Positions 20,542 to 29,830 of a stretch of 42,729 bases of DNA are shown here, one piece after another. Within the stretch, counting starts at the first letter, position 1; each line of letters opens with the position of its first letter. Origin of the DNA: Gnetum montanum (Eukaryota; Streptophyta; Gnetopsida; Gnetales; Gnetaceae); the NCBI GenBank assembly GCA_015680685.1, contig MNCI01001038.1:1-42729 (forward strand), given 5' to 3'. A program made the translations under genes and the position numbers. A model generated the notes under the pieces. The model was not told the DNA's origin, searched no databases, and saw only the letters and a program-made list of their open reading frames with translations.

Positions 20542-21108
20542 TGTAATGTCCATGTTTCCAAATAGCACTGCTACATAATGAAGATAGAGCCTCTTCATAA
20601 GAAGTACTATCATTATCGTAACAAGACCTGAAAGGGTAGTTGTAATTGAGATTTAAAAGGATGCATTATAATAACAAACATATCCTTCGAGGTAATCTTT
20701 GTTTGACCTAAGGCATTTATACCTGAGCATAAAGGCAATGCCAACATAGAGTGGTAGAGTCAGTAAAGGTGAATCACGGGTGTTGGATGAAGCAAGATAG
20801 GAAGAGGATTGGCCATCCCTTTTGGCTAATGATAAGCCTAACCATGGTGGCAATGTTAGATTACCTCTAAGGGATAGATGTTGGAGGAAGAAAATCCCAA
20901 GGAACACTTTCATAGCATAATCTAGATACACTATTATGCACCAATAAAGCATTCTTTCTTTTTCCTTCTGTATTTTCCCTATTATTTTCTTTATGCATAA
21001 TGTCAAATGTTACCTATATTTGACGTCTAGTATATTATCTCTTATGCATAATGTGTAATATAACATATATTTGACATTTGCCATGATATCTAGGAATGGG
21101 ATGTTACA
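20542..21108 (+). repeat. B1 3' LTR
   Basis: It starts TGTAATGTCC and ends GGGATGTTACA, giving perfect TGTAA/TTACA terminal inverted repeats. It aligns along its whole length with 9383-9958. It is followed at once by TCAAC, the same five bases that precede the 5' LTR. Confidence 0.85.
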
Positions 21109-21479
21109 TCAACACATACAATTCAAAGTAGTTGAGACATTTATTATTCATCATACTCCCATGACTGACTAAAAACTCATCCTTAAGTCAACAAAATTAG
21201 GAAAAAGTTGTTTACAAAGTTGGAAAAGATTAAAACAAACTAATTAACTAACTAAGATTTGAGTGTCGTGTAACATACAAAACTATTTAAGTGTTTTTAT
21301 GATTGGAATCAATAAAATAGGATAAATTACAAAAATAATTCAAAGATAAATGCTTTAAGTTATGCATATAGGTGGTTGTTGCTATGGTTGCTCCTCCTAC
21401 CTTGGCTATTGCTATGGCTGCCTTACTATTATTGCTACCTCTTTTGGTAGTTTGAATGCATCTAGCAGTGCCTTCATTA
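21109..21479 (-). mobile_element. A0: LTR tip (21114-21157) and 3' internal sequence of the minus-strand family-A element
   Basis: 21109-21113 is the TCAAC duplication made by B1. The sequence up to ATTATTCATCA (21157) is the missing U3 tip of the LTR at 8554-9382. TACTCCCATGACTG follows, matching TACCCCCATGATTG beside the LTR at 40827; on the minus strand this is the purine tract. CTCATCCTTAAGTCAA and the next roughly 110 bases also parallel 40850-40990. From about 21290 to 21479 the similarity fades into unidentified sequence with CTATTGCTATGG repeats. Confidence 0.65.
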
Positions 21480-21594
21480 TGACATCTTGTTCTTAGATGT
21501 CATGGAAAATATTAAATATACATTATATTAGGCATTAGGTGTAAGAAGATAATGTGGCAAACATCAAATATGCTTAACATTTGACATTAAGTGT
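21480..21594 (-). repeat. B2: minus-strand family-B LTR, left part (interrupted by A1)
   Basis: In reverse complement this matches the last roughly 115 bp of the LTR at 20542-21108: CTTAGATGTCATGG, CATTATATTA, AGATAATGTGGCAAACATCAAATA and TAACATTTGACATTA. It stops at AGTGT (21590-21594), exactly where A1 begins. The rest of the same LTR resumes at 27998. Confidence 0.75.
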
Positions 21595-21756
21595 TGATGA
21601 ATCACTGTTTGATATTAGCTGTGACATTGGGGCCTAGGTCTGATGTTTGATATCTAACGTTGGGGTATATTCCCCAAGTCTATAAATACCATGCTCGAGC
21701 TCCAATTTTCACAAGTTTTTCATTAGTCAATTTTCAGTTTTCAAGCAAGGTAGTGA
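21595..21756 (+). repeat. A1 5' LTR, truncated to 162 bp
   Basis: It matches the first roughly 175 bp of the 3' LTR at 27154, including CCCCAAGTCTATAAATACC (TATA box at 21681) and TTCAAGCAAGGTAGTGA. Homology ends at 21756. The next bases belong to the interior, so the rest of the LTR is deleted. Confidence 0.8.
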
Positions 21757-22300
21757 TGCAAGAATGGACATTAGAGATCATTCCTTAGAGATATCTAAAG
21801 AAAATGCATTTGGAAAGATCGAGAAGAAGAGAGTTCCATACATCATGTATAGCAATTGTGTGCAAAAACTTTGGGCCATACAACAAGCATCTATCTCTAC
21901 ATGTAAGTAGTGTGCACCAGAAATAGAAATTCAAAGGTGTTTGTACCCAGTACTCATAAAATAGGAGGGCATCCAATGGCTAATCGTTGATTCAGAAAGT
22001 AGCAAACTATGCATGGAACCGACTAAGAGCCTAACATGTGAATATGTCATGAGCATGAATGAACTTGATCAAGTTCATCACCAACTCTCTGAGGATACAA
22101 ATGATGATACCTATTAGGGAGAGTTGGAAATTCCTGAGAACTTCAAGAAATAGCCCCTTGAATTAAAAATGTTACTAGCTGGAATGGAATACATGTTTTT
22201 GAAAAATAACTAGCTAGTTATAATTAATGCAAGACTTGCTTTAGAACAAAAAGAGATGCTATTGAAAGTAGTTGAAAGATGATTAGCAGCTTTTGCTTGG
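21757..22300 (+). other. A1 pre-RT interior, decayed
   Basis: No gag or protease motif is found. Short open runs separated by stops approach the RT (MLLAGMEYMFLKN, ALEQKEMLLKVVE), a pattern of the linker before RT in this lineage. The frame has at least six stops. Confidence 0.5.
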
Positions 22301-23640
22301 TCATATCCTAAACTCATAGGCATTAATCCTAGGAAATGCTAGCATTGCATTTACCCTGACCTAGCCATGAAGCCAAAACAATAGCCATAGATGTGGTTGA
22401 ACCCCAAATTGAAGCAAATCATCAAGAAGGAAATCGTGCAACTCCTCAAGGTGGGGTTCATTTATTCCATTACAGATAGTAATTGGATCAATCCACTCGT
22501 AATTGTACCAAAGAAAAGTGGTAAGTGATGGGTCTGCATCGATTTCAAGCTGTTGAATGTGGCAACATTCAAGGATCATTTTCCATTGCCATTTGTTGAC
22601 TATGTGCTAGGCATAATATTAGGGCATTGCTATTATAGCTTCCTAGATGGTGATAGTGGCTATAACCAAATTAAAATTTCACTAGAGGACCAAGCAAAGA
22701 CAACATTCATGAATTCCTAGGGGACTTTTGCATATTGTAAGATGTTGTTTGGTCTATGCAATGCTCTTGCCACATTTCAATGCATGCTCCTCAACATCTT
22801 TCAACAGTAAATCGGTAGTGGTGTAGAAGTCTTCATGGATGACTTCTCCACCTATGGAGCTACATTTAAGTAAGCCCTGGACTGCGTTGAGCAAGTGCTG
22901 AAATCATGTGTTAAAACCAACTTGTGGCTCGATTTGCAAAAAAAGTCACCTCATGGTCTAGGAGGGCATTATACTAGGGCACAAAATCTCACAAGTAGGA
23001 ATTGAGTTGGACCTTAAAAAAATAAGGGTCATCCAAGGAATAAACCACCAACCAGAAACAGTTAAAGATGTTCGGTCATTCTTTGGACATACTAGCTACT
23101 ACCGGCGATTCATAGAGAATTTCTCTAAGATCGTAAAATCATTGGTCAAGCTAACAAAGAAAGATGGACCTTTTGTCTAGATCCTAGAATGTGAAGCAAC
23201 ATTCCAGCAACTGAAAGAAAGGCTTATGGATACTCCAATTCTACAAGCACATGATTGGTCCAGACCATTTCATATCATGACAGCTGCATCGAATTATGCC
23301 TTAGGAGCTATGCTGATGTAGTTAGATGATAAGAAATGTCCATACTACATCCACCGCGTCAGCTGAAGCATTGTGGGTGCATAATTGAACTACACTACTA
23401 CACAAAAAGAATTGATGACAGTGGTGTTCGCTCTAGAGAAGTTCAAGCATTATGTGCTTGGATACAATGTGTTTGTGCAGACAGACCATAGTGTCATCTG
23501 CTTTCTAATGAACAAGCTAATGGTGAGCCCCTGTGTCATATAGTGGCTGGTGATCTTGCAGGAATTCGATCTTACAATGGTAGATCAAAAGGACACTGAG
23601 AATGTGGTTGTTGATCACTTGTCTCGATTGCAATAGGATG
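22300..23640 (+). pseudogene. A1 reverse transcriptase and RNase H, broken
   Basis: The frame reads VIVPKKSGK, stop, VCIDFKLLN, KDHFPLPFVD, YYSFLDGDSGYNQI, GTFAYCKMLFGLCNA, then VFMDDFSTYG with the catalytic Asp pair intact (about 22830-22845), and later the IRGIN-like and YRRFI connection region. RNase H follows, with LNYTTTQKELMTVVFALEKF, VFVQTDHSVI, LQEFDLTMVDQKD and VVDHLSRLQ at 23620. These blocks are those of Tat/Athila pol. At least eight stops and several frame changes occur. In a live element the enzyme copies genomic RNA in cytoplasmic particles. The RNase H opening (TAASNYALGA) has lost the usual aspartates. Confidence 0.8.
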
Positions 23641-25070
23641 ACAAAGATGACAAAAGTCCATTATCTAATATGTTTCTTAATGAACTCCTCTTTTTTGGGA
23701 CTATAACTAAACAAAAGCCCAATGAGCCAAAATGGTATGATAATATTCTCACCTATGTTCTCACTTAGGAGATGCCATAAGGATTGGACTACTGGAGAAA
23801 ATAGTAGTTTATTTACCAAGTAAAGCACTTCATGGAGATCAATGGACACCTCTATAAGGTGTGCACCAATGGCTTGGTTTGCTAGGGTGTCCTTAACGTT
23901 GATCAACTGCACATTCTCCAAGATGCTCATGAAGGTTCTTGTGGAGGACACTATGTTGGGAGATGTGCAACCATTAAAATCCTGATGGCAAGGTACTATT
24001 GGCCAGCACTCTTTAGGGATGCTTACCATTTCATCTACTCTTGTGAATGATGCCAAAGAAATGGTGGAATCACTGCTCAAATGGAGGAACCTCAATAATG
24101 GATTCAGCCATTAGAACCATTCAACATCTAGGGCATTGACTTCATGGGTCCCATCATGTCCATGTCAAATGAAATGGTGTACATCATAGTCACTATTGAA
24201 TATTGTACAAAGTGGGTAGAAGTAGCAACCATCATCAACTATACATCTTCTATTGCTACTCAATTTGTACAACAAAATGTTGTAAACAGGTTTGGTGTGC
24301 CACATGCATTAATTTCTAATAATGGAACTCATTTTGTAAGCACTATTTAAAAGCTCATGCAATGCTTGGGGGTTGAACATAAACTCATAACATCCTACCA
24401 TTCCCAAGCTAATGGTCAAGCTGAGGTCCCTAATAGGGAAATCACAAGAATACTAACAAGAATTGTTAGCAAGTATAGGAAAGATTGGAGCACAAAACTC
24501 AACAATGCCCTTTGGGCCTACCACTCAACTTGGAAACTTCCTATAGGCTACTCTCCCTATGATCTTATATATAGAAAACTACCAACACTTCCTACTTAAT
24601 TTGAGCTCTATACACTTTCAATAGCTTGTGACCTTAACCTTGACTTAATTATAGCCCAAAAGGAACAATTGATGAATCTCAACCTACTAGATGAAAATTG
24701 ATTAGTAGCCTTATCATCTAATGAGTTGCACAAGGCTTATAACAAAAAACATCATGACTTGAAAATTAGAAAAGTCAAATTTCAACCAGGGGATAAGGTT
24801 CTCTACTTGAACCCCACACACATACCTCAACGAACTAAGTTTCAAATGTTGTGGGAAGGACCTTTCATTTATGAGACTTTTCCTTCAGGTCATGATAATC
24901 TATAAACATAAGAGCCCAAACAAGAAATGGTTGGTCAACATCCAACAAATTAAACCTTTCCATGAGCATACACCAGCTAACACAACAAGAACCTCATTCG
25001 ATGAACAACCATGCTCCATATTTCAGATCTCCTTCTCTCAACTTAGTCATGGGGGAGATGGCCAATCATG
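23641..25070 (+). pseudogene. A1 integrase, broken; second catalytic Asp replaced by Asn
   Basis: The HHCC zinc-binding part (HEGSCGGHY, YYWPALF, then CE, stop, CQRNGG) lies at about 23925-24065. The catalytic core has GIDFMGP (first Asp, about 24137), then ISNNGTHF at 24310-24333 where Asp is normal (GAT to AAT), then YHSQANGQAE with the region of the third acidic residue. The C-terminal part (RKVKFQPGDKVLYLN, LWEGPFIYE) is the GPY/F-like module that ends gypsy integrases. Open runs are 24144-24350 and 24357-24599, separated by one stop. The enzyme would insert cDNA into the chromosome, but this copy cannot be active. Confidence 0.8.
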
Positions 25071-27153
25071 CTAATCATTTAAGTGGCTCCTTAGTTTTTC
25101 AACTTTTTGTTTTACATATTTTTCATTTTACAACTTTTTGTTTTACATGTTTTTTATTTTACATCTTCTTGTTTTTATGTTATTAATCTTTTCTAATTTT
25201 TGTTTTGCACCATCCTTAGTACATTTGCTATTTCTTAAATATTTTACTCTTTCCTTTATATTTTCTTTTATTTCATGTGATTTTCTAACTTTTTGTTAAT
25301 AAGTGCTAGGTACATGGGTAATGCGTTACCTGATGGTGGTATGTACTATTTTTGTTATTTGATTGTTGGTGTTTGGTTTCTAGCTTTGAATTTCGGTATT
25401 GATAATTAGGACATGGTTTCTTTTCATGTAACAAGTAGTGAGTCCACAACATCCACCTATCCACACACTCTATGATTTTCCTTGTTTTGAAAATGTGCAA
25501 TCCCTTTTTCATTAATAAGACTTTAATAAATTTGTAACTTTGGTAGTTTCTGGAATTGGGAAGCATTCAAAGGTTTGAACGGGATGTGGCTTCTAGGGGA
25601 TTTAATATTCTTTGTGTTTTTCTATTGCCTAGGTGCATGTGTGTTTTCATGAATTTCTTACCATTCCATGTCATCCAATAAAAGGAAGTTGAATAAGTCC
25701 TTGCATGGTGTGGTTCTCGTTAGGAGAAAAAAAATGATGAGAATCCAAAGCACACCCCTTGGATAAAACAAATGCATATGTCCTTGCATGGTGTGGTTCT
25801 CATCAAAAAGGAAAAAAAGAAAGAGATGCGGATTTAAGGCATACCCCTTGGACAAAATAAATGAATGTGTCTTTGCATGGTATAGTTTCCATTTTAAGAA
25901 AAAAATTGGAATTCAAAGCACATCCCTTAGACAAAATAAATGGGCTACAAGCACTAGTTATGGGACTAGTCCCCTCTAACTAAGGCCCTTCCTCACTTTC
26001 TACTTCTTTTGTAATAAGGAACAGTGGTTGTTCTGTGGGAGCACTCTTGTGTCTCAGGGAATGAATTAGTCTTAGAATGTCAATCCAAAGTCATTGAACA
26101 TGGTTGGTTGTGGTCTAGACTAAGGATGGATCCTATCAAGTCATTCAACCACAAAATCCACAAGGGACTTCATGTGATCATAATTAGGAACTCCTTTCCA
26201 CACACACACTCTCTCATCCATCTATGCTTTTCATATTCCACCTCACTGCTAGTTTCATATTTTGGTTCGATGTCTTGGTTTGATGTGTCAAAATTCTCAA
26301 TTAGTTTCTTTTGGGTTTTCGTACTAAACTTTTGTAACCATTAATCATCCATGGAGCCCATGGACTCTTTGGTTTGAAGTTATGCAAGGGCATAAAAGGC
26401 TTGTGCCTACTTTGGGAGGACCCACTTGCATATCTTTTCATTGGGTTAGTTAAGTTCTTTATCCTTAGACATTTTTACAATCAAATTCTTTCTGTTTGCC
26501 CCATCAATGACATCCAATTGTACACATCTTCACAAAATTTTTCAGTGAATTCCTCTTTTCATTGTTGTGAATTCATCCACCCTCTTAAAATATTTTCTTG
26601 TATTAAAATTTTTCAAATTTAATAGATTGCTTAATTTAATTAAACCCACCTATCAACATTCCCACTAACACTACTCAAGGAACTAATCAACCACAATCAC
26701 AACCTAGCTAAGTGTAACCACTGATGAGACAAGGCATTTAATAGTTATGTGTTACACATTGCATAATAATTCATGATTTTGTTATGATTGCAGTCAGAGG
26801 CATGGACTAGAAGTAGGACTATCTTCACCAAGGATCATGCAGTAGTACCTCACAATGAGAACTATTTGTAATCATTGGATCTTTTCTCTCTCTCTCTTTC
26901 ATTCTTCTATCGTTAAGAGGTGTTGGATGTCAATATTCTCTAGGGTGCTTACTCCTCTTCTCATGAACACCCAATGTTGTAAAAATATTGTAATTATGTA
27001 CACTTGGGCACTCATAGTTTGTATGTCTATTTTATCTAAGTTAGTTTCTCATGTCAGTCAATAATCCCATACCTACCCAATATGTTATGTTGTAAAGAAC
27101 TTGTTCCTCCTCTTCTTCACTCAAGGATGAGTTTTCATTCAGTCGTGGGCATA
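25071..27153 (+). other. A1 post-integrase non-coding region (2.1 kb) with T-rich tract and purine tract
   Basis: It begins with a T-rich, TTTTGTTTTACA-rich stretch (25090-25280). A tandem repeat, a pyrimidine tract (26878-26899) and a conserved block with AGGACCCACTTGCATATCTTTT (26420-26440) follow. The end ATATGATGA follows a short GTGGGCATA purine-like tract. Nearly all of it is matched in inverted orientation by 40828-42729. Open frames such as 26024-26344 lack any recognised domain and I could not show they are conserved, so I do not call an env-like gene. Confidence 0.6.
25697..25945 (+). repeat. Three tandem 82-89 bp units in A1
   Basis: Units start at 25697, 25780 and 25869. Each opens GTCYTTGCATGGTRTRGTT, passes through an A-rich core, and closes with GCAYAYCCCTTRGAYAAAA. 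The homologous place in the minus-strand element near 42045-42115 has only one unit, so the array expanded in or before A1. Confidence 0.8.
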
Positions 27154-27992
27154 TGATGAATCACCATTTGATGTTGATTACAACATCGCATACGTGACAT
27201 CGAGGCCTGGATCCAACATCAGATATCTGACGTCAAGGTATATTCCCCAAGTCTATAAATACCATGCCTAGGCTCTAGTTTTCACAAGTTTTTCATTAGT
27301 CAGTTTCAAGTTTTCAAGCAAGGTAGTGAAGCTCTTGTTGTTTCTTCTCCCTAGAGTTAAAATAATTTCTTAGTGTCCATAGAAGGAGTCTAAAGTATGT
27401 ATGGTTCTTTGTTCAAACACTGATGTACCTGAGTGTAGTAGTGTGATGGGAAAAAAATGAACTCTTTTGACAATCCTTGTAGCACTAACAATAGCTTAAT
27501 ATTTCCTTTATTGCATTTTACTTTCTTATTATTTACTTTAATGCCATTGATTCAGCAATTTATTTTTAGTTGATTAATGAACACAAGCATGACCACTTCG
27601 AGTATTCATATAGTACTTCGTAACCCAACAACACTTAACATTTGGTAGCATAGTAGTGTTATATGTGTTTAGGGAAGTGGGGTAGTTAGTTGTGTTAGGC
27701 TAGCTAGGCAATAGACATTTGTTTTTAATCTACTCGATTCTTTATTCTTGTTGTAGGCGATTACATCCATAAAATATAAAACAACAAAAATTCATATATC
27801 TTAATTACACTTTAACCATACCCTTGAACATCACAAGTGTAGTTGGGAAGACAATGAATGTTCTCAATGTTGTTTCACTTCCTAGCAGAGCTAGTGCATT
27901 AGATAACTATAGGTCCATGAAATCTCACTAGATCATGTGTAACACCTTAGTGATTCGTATGGTTGGGCATAGGGGTACCTTACTACTCATCA
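27154..27992 (+). repeat. A1 3' LTR (839 bp)
   Basis: It starts TGATGAATCACC and ends CTACTCATCA. The TATA box TATAAAT lies at 27254-27260. U3 holds small palindromes such as TCAGATATCTGA near 27220. The final block ATGGTTGGGCATAGGGGTACC matches the ends of the LTRs at 36626 and (inverted) 40006. It is followed by AGTGT, the target duplication. Confidence 0.85.
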
Positions 27993-27997
27993 AGTGT

Positions 27998-28452
27998 AAA
28001 GAAAATAATAGGAAAAAAGCATAAGGAAAAAATAAAAAATGCTTTATTAATATAGAATAATGTATCTCAGTCATGCTATGAGTGTTTCTTGGAGTTATCT
28101 TCCTTTGGCATCTATTCCTTATAGGCTATCCAACACTGCCACCATGGTTAGGCCTATAACTAGCCAGAAAAGATAGTTAATCCTCTTCTTGTCCTGCTTC
28201 ACCCAGCTCCCATTACTCACCTTTACCAACTCCACAACATCATGTTGATATGACCTCTAATGTCTAGGTATGAATACCTTAGGTCAAATCTCAAAGGTCA
28301 CCTTGAGAGACATGTCCATTTTTATAATGCATTCCTTTAGGTCTTAATTACAATTGTTCCTTTTGCATCTTATTATGATAATGACAACACTTATTATGAA
28401 GAGACACCATCTTCATTATGAAGCAACATCATTTGGGAATGGGGACATTACA
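27998..28452 (-). repeat. B2: minus-strand family-B LTR, right part
   Basis: In reverse complement it matches 20542 to about 20990: GACATTACAATCTACC at its right end is the LTR start, and CTTTATTAATATAG near 28040 matches the CCAATAAAGC region. It begins directly after the AGTGT duplication made by A1. With 21480-21594 it forms one full LTR of about 570 bp. Confidence 0.8.
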
Positions 28453-29520
28453 ATCTACCCCCCTTAGGTTTTTTTTATCCTCGAATGAGTCCATGTTCAC
28501 TATCTCTTTCTAGCTTCAATGCTCCTTTTATGCTACTATGCTCAAATACTTTGATATCTCCTTTAGACTTAAAGGTATATAACCTAATGTTCTCTTGCTT
28601 ATTCTACAAACAAATTATATGTGAGAAGAATATCTATATAAGAATTAAATCTTATTTTATCAATACTTACCTCATACTCTAAGATAATGACTATAGGTGA
28701 ATTAAAGGTCTACCAACCACTAATCACTAGTCCTAACTAGGGTCACACAAAGTGCAACTCATATCTAGTTACCCAAGTAAAGGTAGGGCAAATCCTTATT
28801 CTCAACTTGCATTATCCTAGATATTTTACTTGTCAAATTAAAATATAGATTAACAAATGAAGAAAATAATAAGATTATAAATAAAAGTAAGATTAAGATA
28901 CTCCCTGATCTTGATCAATGATGAGCTCTTCTATAGTTGAATCAGTTATGTCACTAGTTCATCACCTCATCTATGACTCTCCCAAATGTCATACTCTTGG
29001 AGGTAAGCCTAAGTGATTAAAGTATCCAAAAGCAATGATGAACTTAAGAGTTTATTGTTGCTTCCCTTGACATGCTAACTTCTCCCTCAATCGATATCTA
29101 TCACCTATTTATTGCTAGTACATCCACAAAACATTATTGCTTTCTAACATAAAGTGAAAATACACAAGGACTCCAACTTCTCTTTCATTAGAATGAAAAT
29201 ATATTTGTAAAAACATCATATCCTTAGCTCATACAAAGATAATGAAAAAAGGTCTATACATGAATGAGATCCCTTACCTTACTCTAGTATTAAGAAACAA
29301 TTCCCAACTCCCTCATACAAATCAAATAAGAACAATAATACAAGAATAGAAAGAGAAGTGGAAAAAATCAACAATTGCCTTAAGGGAATGAGCAATTGGG
29401 TAGCAAGGAACATAGATCTCAGACTACCCTCCTTAAGTATTAGGAAGAACAATGTCCAACACCTCAATTTATACAAAATATGGATACATTTAATGGAGAG
29501 ATAGGGCCATCAATGGGCCT
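28453..29520 (-). mobile_element. B2 internal 3' region
   Basis: The first part (to about 28960) is the inverted match of the B1 segment 20054-20541, starting with the purine tract (AAGGGGGGTAGAT on the minus strand). The rest (28960-29520) probably continues family-B interior that the N gap hides in B1. No protease, RT or integrase motif is seen. The minus frame at 29279-29476 is leucine-rich with no recognised domain. The far end of B2 and its other LTR were not found. Confidence 0.55.
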
Positions 29521-29640
29521 TAAAAGTCTTCACCTACTAGGTAGGTGGTTTCAAAGTCTTCACCTACTAGGTAAGTGGCTTTCCATGTCCTCACCTACTA
29601 GGTAGATGGTTCTAGAATATTCACCTATTGGGTAGGTGAC
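29521..29640. repeat. Four tandem 30-bp units, each containing a hairpin
   Basis: Units start near 29528, 29558, 29589 and 29619. Each contains CACCTACTAGGTAGGTG or a close variant, in which CACCTAC and GTAGGTG are exact inverted arms around TAG. The changes in units 2-4 are mostly single substitutions. Confidence 0.85.
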
Positions 29641-29830
29641 TTCCAAGGCATCCTTGTTGAATTTCTCCTTCAAACTATTTTTTAGCTACATCAATGGGGA
29701 TATGTCAATGTATTCATCTATATTATTGCAGCACAAGCTAAAAAATTTCATGGAATTTTAGGCCTATTTTTGTGAATTTTAAAGTAATCTAGGAGTTAAA
29801 TGATAGCTAGAAAGAGGGTATAGACATGAA
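29641..29830. other. Unassigned spacer
   Basis: I recognise no gene or repeat in this AT-rich interval between the hairpin tandem and LTR E. Confidence 0.4.

Larger units (their letters stand above)
9383..21108 (+). mobile_element. B1: LTR retrotransposon bounded by TCAAC duplications, with host-gene relics instead of recognisable pol
   Basis: The LTRs at 9383-9958 and 20542-21108 are direct repeats of about 570 bp. TCAAC lies immediately outside both ends (9378-9382, 21109-21113), and the outside sequences join into one family-A LTR, so this is one inserted unit. A tRNA-iMet-type primer site follows the left LTR and a purine-rich GAGAGGTAGAT precedes the right one. The interior lacks recognisable protease, RT, RNase H or integrase. 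It holds an importin-alpha relic, a GC-rich block, an antisense LINE, a 5S-derived piece, a CCR4-like fragment and a gap of 352 N. The LINE is surely a later insertion; the host-gene pieces may be captured cargo or later retrocopies. Confidence 0.75.
21595..27992 (+). mobile_element. A1: Tat/Athila-like Ty3/gypsy element, AGTGT target duplication, gag and protease deleted
   Basis: The element is flanked by AGTGT at 21590-21594 and 27993-27997. Both ends carry the TGATGA/TCATCA terminal inverted repeat, and removing it restores a continuous family-B LTR. The left LTR is cut to 162 bp by a deletion that also took the primer site, gag and protease. RT, RNase H and integrase remain, with many stops. 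About 2.1 kb of non-coding sequence separates integrase from the 3' LTR, a Tat/Athila-type layout. Length is 6398 bp, well short of the roughly 10 kb usual for this lineage. Confidence 0.85.

Noticed and set aside
26024-26344. Env-like gene downstream of A1 integrase
   Set aside because: No signal peptide, glycoprotein pattern or conserved frame could be shown; treated as non-coding interior.
29521-29640. CRISPR-like array
   Set aside because: Units are contiguous tandem repeats without distinct spacers, in a plant nuclear context.
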